A stretch of DNA of 64,000 bases from Homoserinimonas sp. OAct 916. Its GTDB lineage: Bacteria; Actinomycetota; Actinomycetes; Actinomycetales; Microbacteriaceae. The notes beneath the pieces were generated by a model. The model was not told where the DNA came from and ran no database searches. It saw nothing but the letters and a program-made list of their open reading frames with translations. Positions 61,601 to 64,000 of this stretch are shown here, piece after piece. The position numbers were made by a program, and so were the translations under genes. The first letter of the stretch is position 1; the number at the start of each line of letters is the position of its first letter. The stretch is from the NCBI RefSeq assembly GCF_003260275.1, contig NZ_QJHB01000013.1, positions 1-64,000 on the forward strand. The letters are read 5' to 3'.

Positions 61601-64000
<2,400 letters not shown>

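Overview
The window is chromosomal DNA of a high-GC Gram-positive actinobacterium, most likely of the family Microbacteriaceae. The lineage call is inference from gene content: an actinobacterial oligoribonuclease / tRNA-His / zincin cluster, DUF3097, a mycobacterial-type FAD dehydrogenase, a YidC paralogue paired with a DUF6412 protein, gatCAB next to a long ligA, many GTG starts and GC-rich third codon positions. There is no rRNA, CRISPR array, prophage or complete insertion sequence. Two tRNA genes are present: Arg(TCT) and His(GTG).

Layout. 1-4.1 kb is an accessory-looking edge: a possible RelE-type toxin tail, an unknown membrane protein, two lipoproteins (one with a LysM domain) and a stand-alone serine recombinase. 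4.1-8.8 kb holds a branched-chain 2-oxoacid dehydrogenase operon (E1 alpha, E1 beta, E2, coupled by ATGA overlaps) diverging from an Lrp/AsnC regulator. 8.9-16.6 kb has a DUF4190-type membrane protein, an FAD dehydrogenase, TesB, a DUF2254 membrane protein and an EamA exporter translationally coupled to its probable GntR/FCD repressor. 16.6-20.2 kb has a hot-dog thioesterase, the ribosome-associated ABC-F protein EttA, a lipoprotein and an SSB paralogue, with a 13-bp tandem repeat and a long leader hairpin. 20.6-26.4 kb has a second DMT exporter, two unknowns, ArsB, tRNA-Arg and an amino acid permease.

26.4-29.4 kb holds a thioredoxin-like protein, Orn, tRNA-His, a zincin and a D,D-carboxypeptidase homologue that has lost its catalytic serine and KTG motif. 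29.4-33.2 kb is a TPP-riboswitch-controlled operon encoding an ECF transporter (YkoE, fused YkoD ATPase, YkoC) for a thiamine precursor, ending in a P-loop kinase-like gene of unknown role. 33.3-39.6 kb has an LLM flavin oxidoreductase, a GerW-like protein, GlgX, DNA polymerase IV and DinB/DUF664 proteins, one a remnant. 39.8-47.3 kb has small regulators, an acetyl esterase, FadD with DUF1345, a GNAT protein, DUF3097, a duplicated-HTH protein and peptidase E.

47.8-52.9 kb has a DinB-like protein, a TetR / DUF6326 divergent pair, VanZ, a zinc alcohol dehydrogenase and an aldo/keto reductase. 53-56 kb is an acetate module: SatP uptake, acetyl-CoA synthetase and a small overlapping gene. 56.1-57.8 kb has PspC, a YidC paralogue and DUF6412. 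58-63.9 kb is core information processing: gatC-gatA-gatB (amidation of misacylated tRNA) and ligA. The parts most deserving a second look are the catalytically dead S11 homologue, the riboswitch operon's kinase, the self-contained EamA/GntR switch and several gene remnants.
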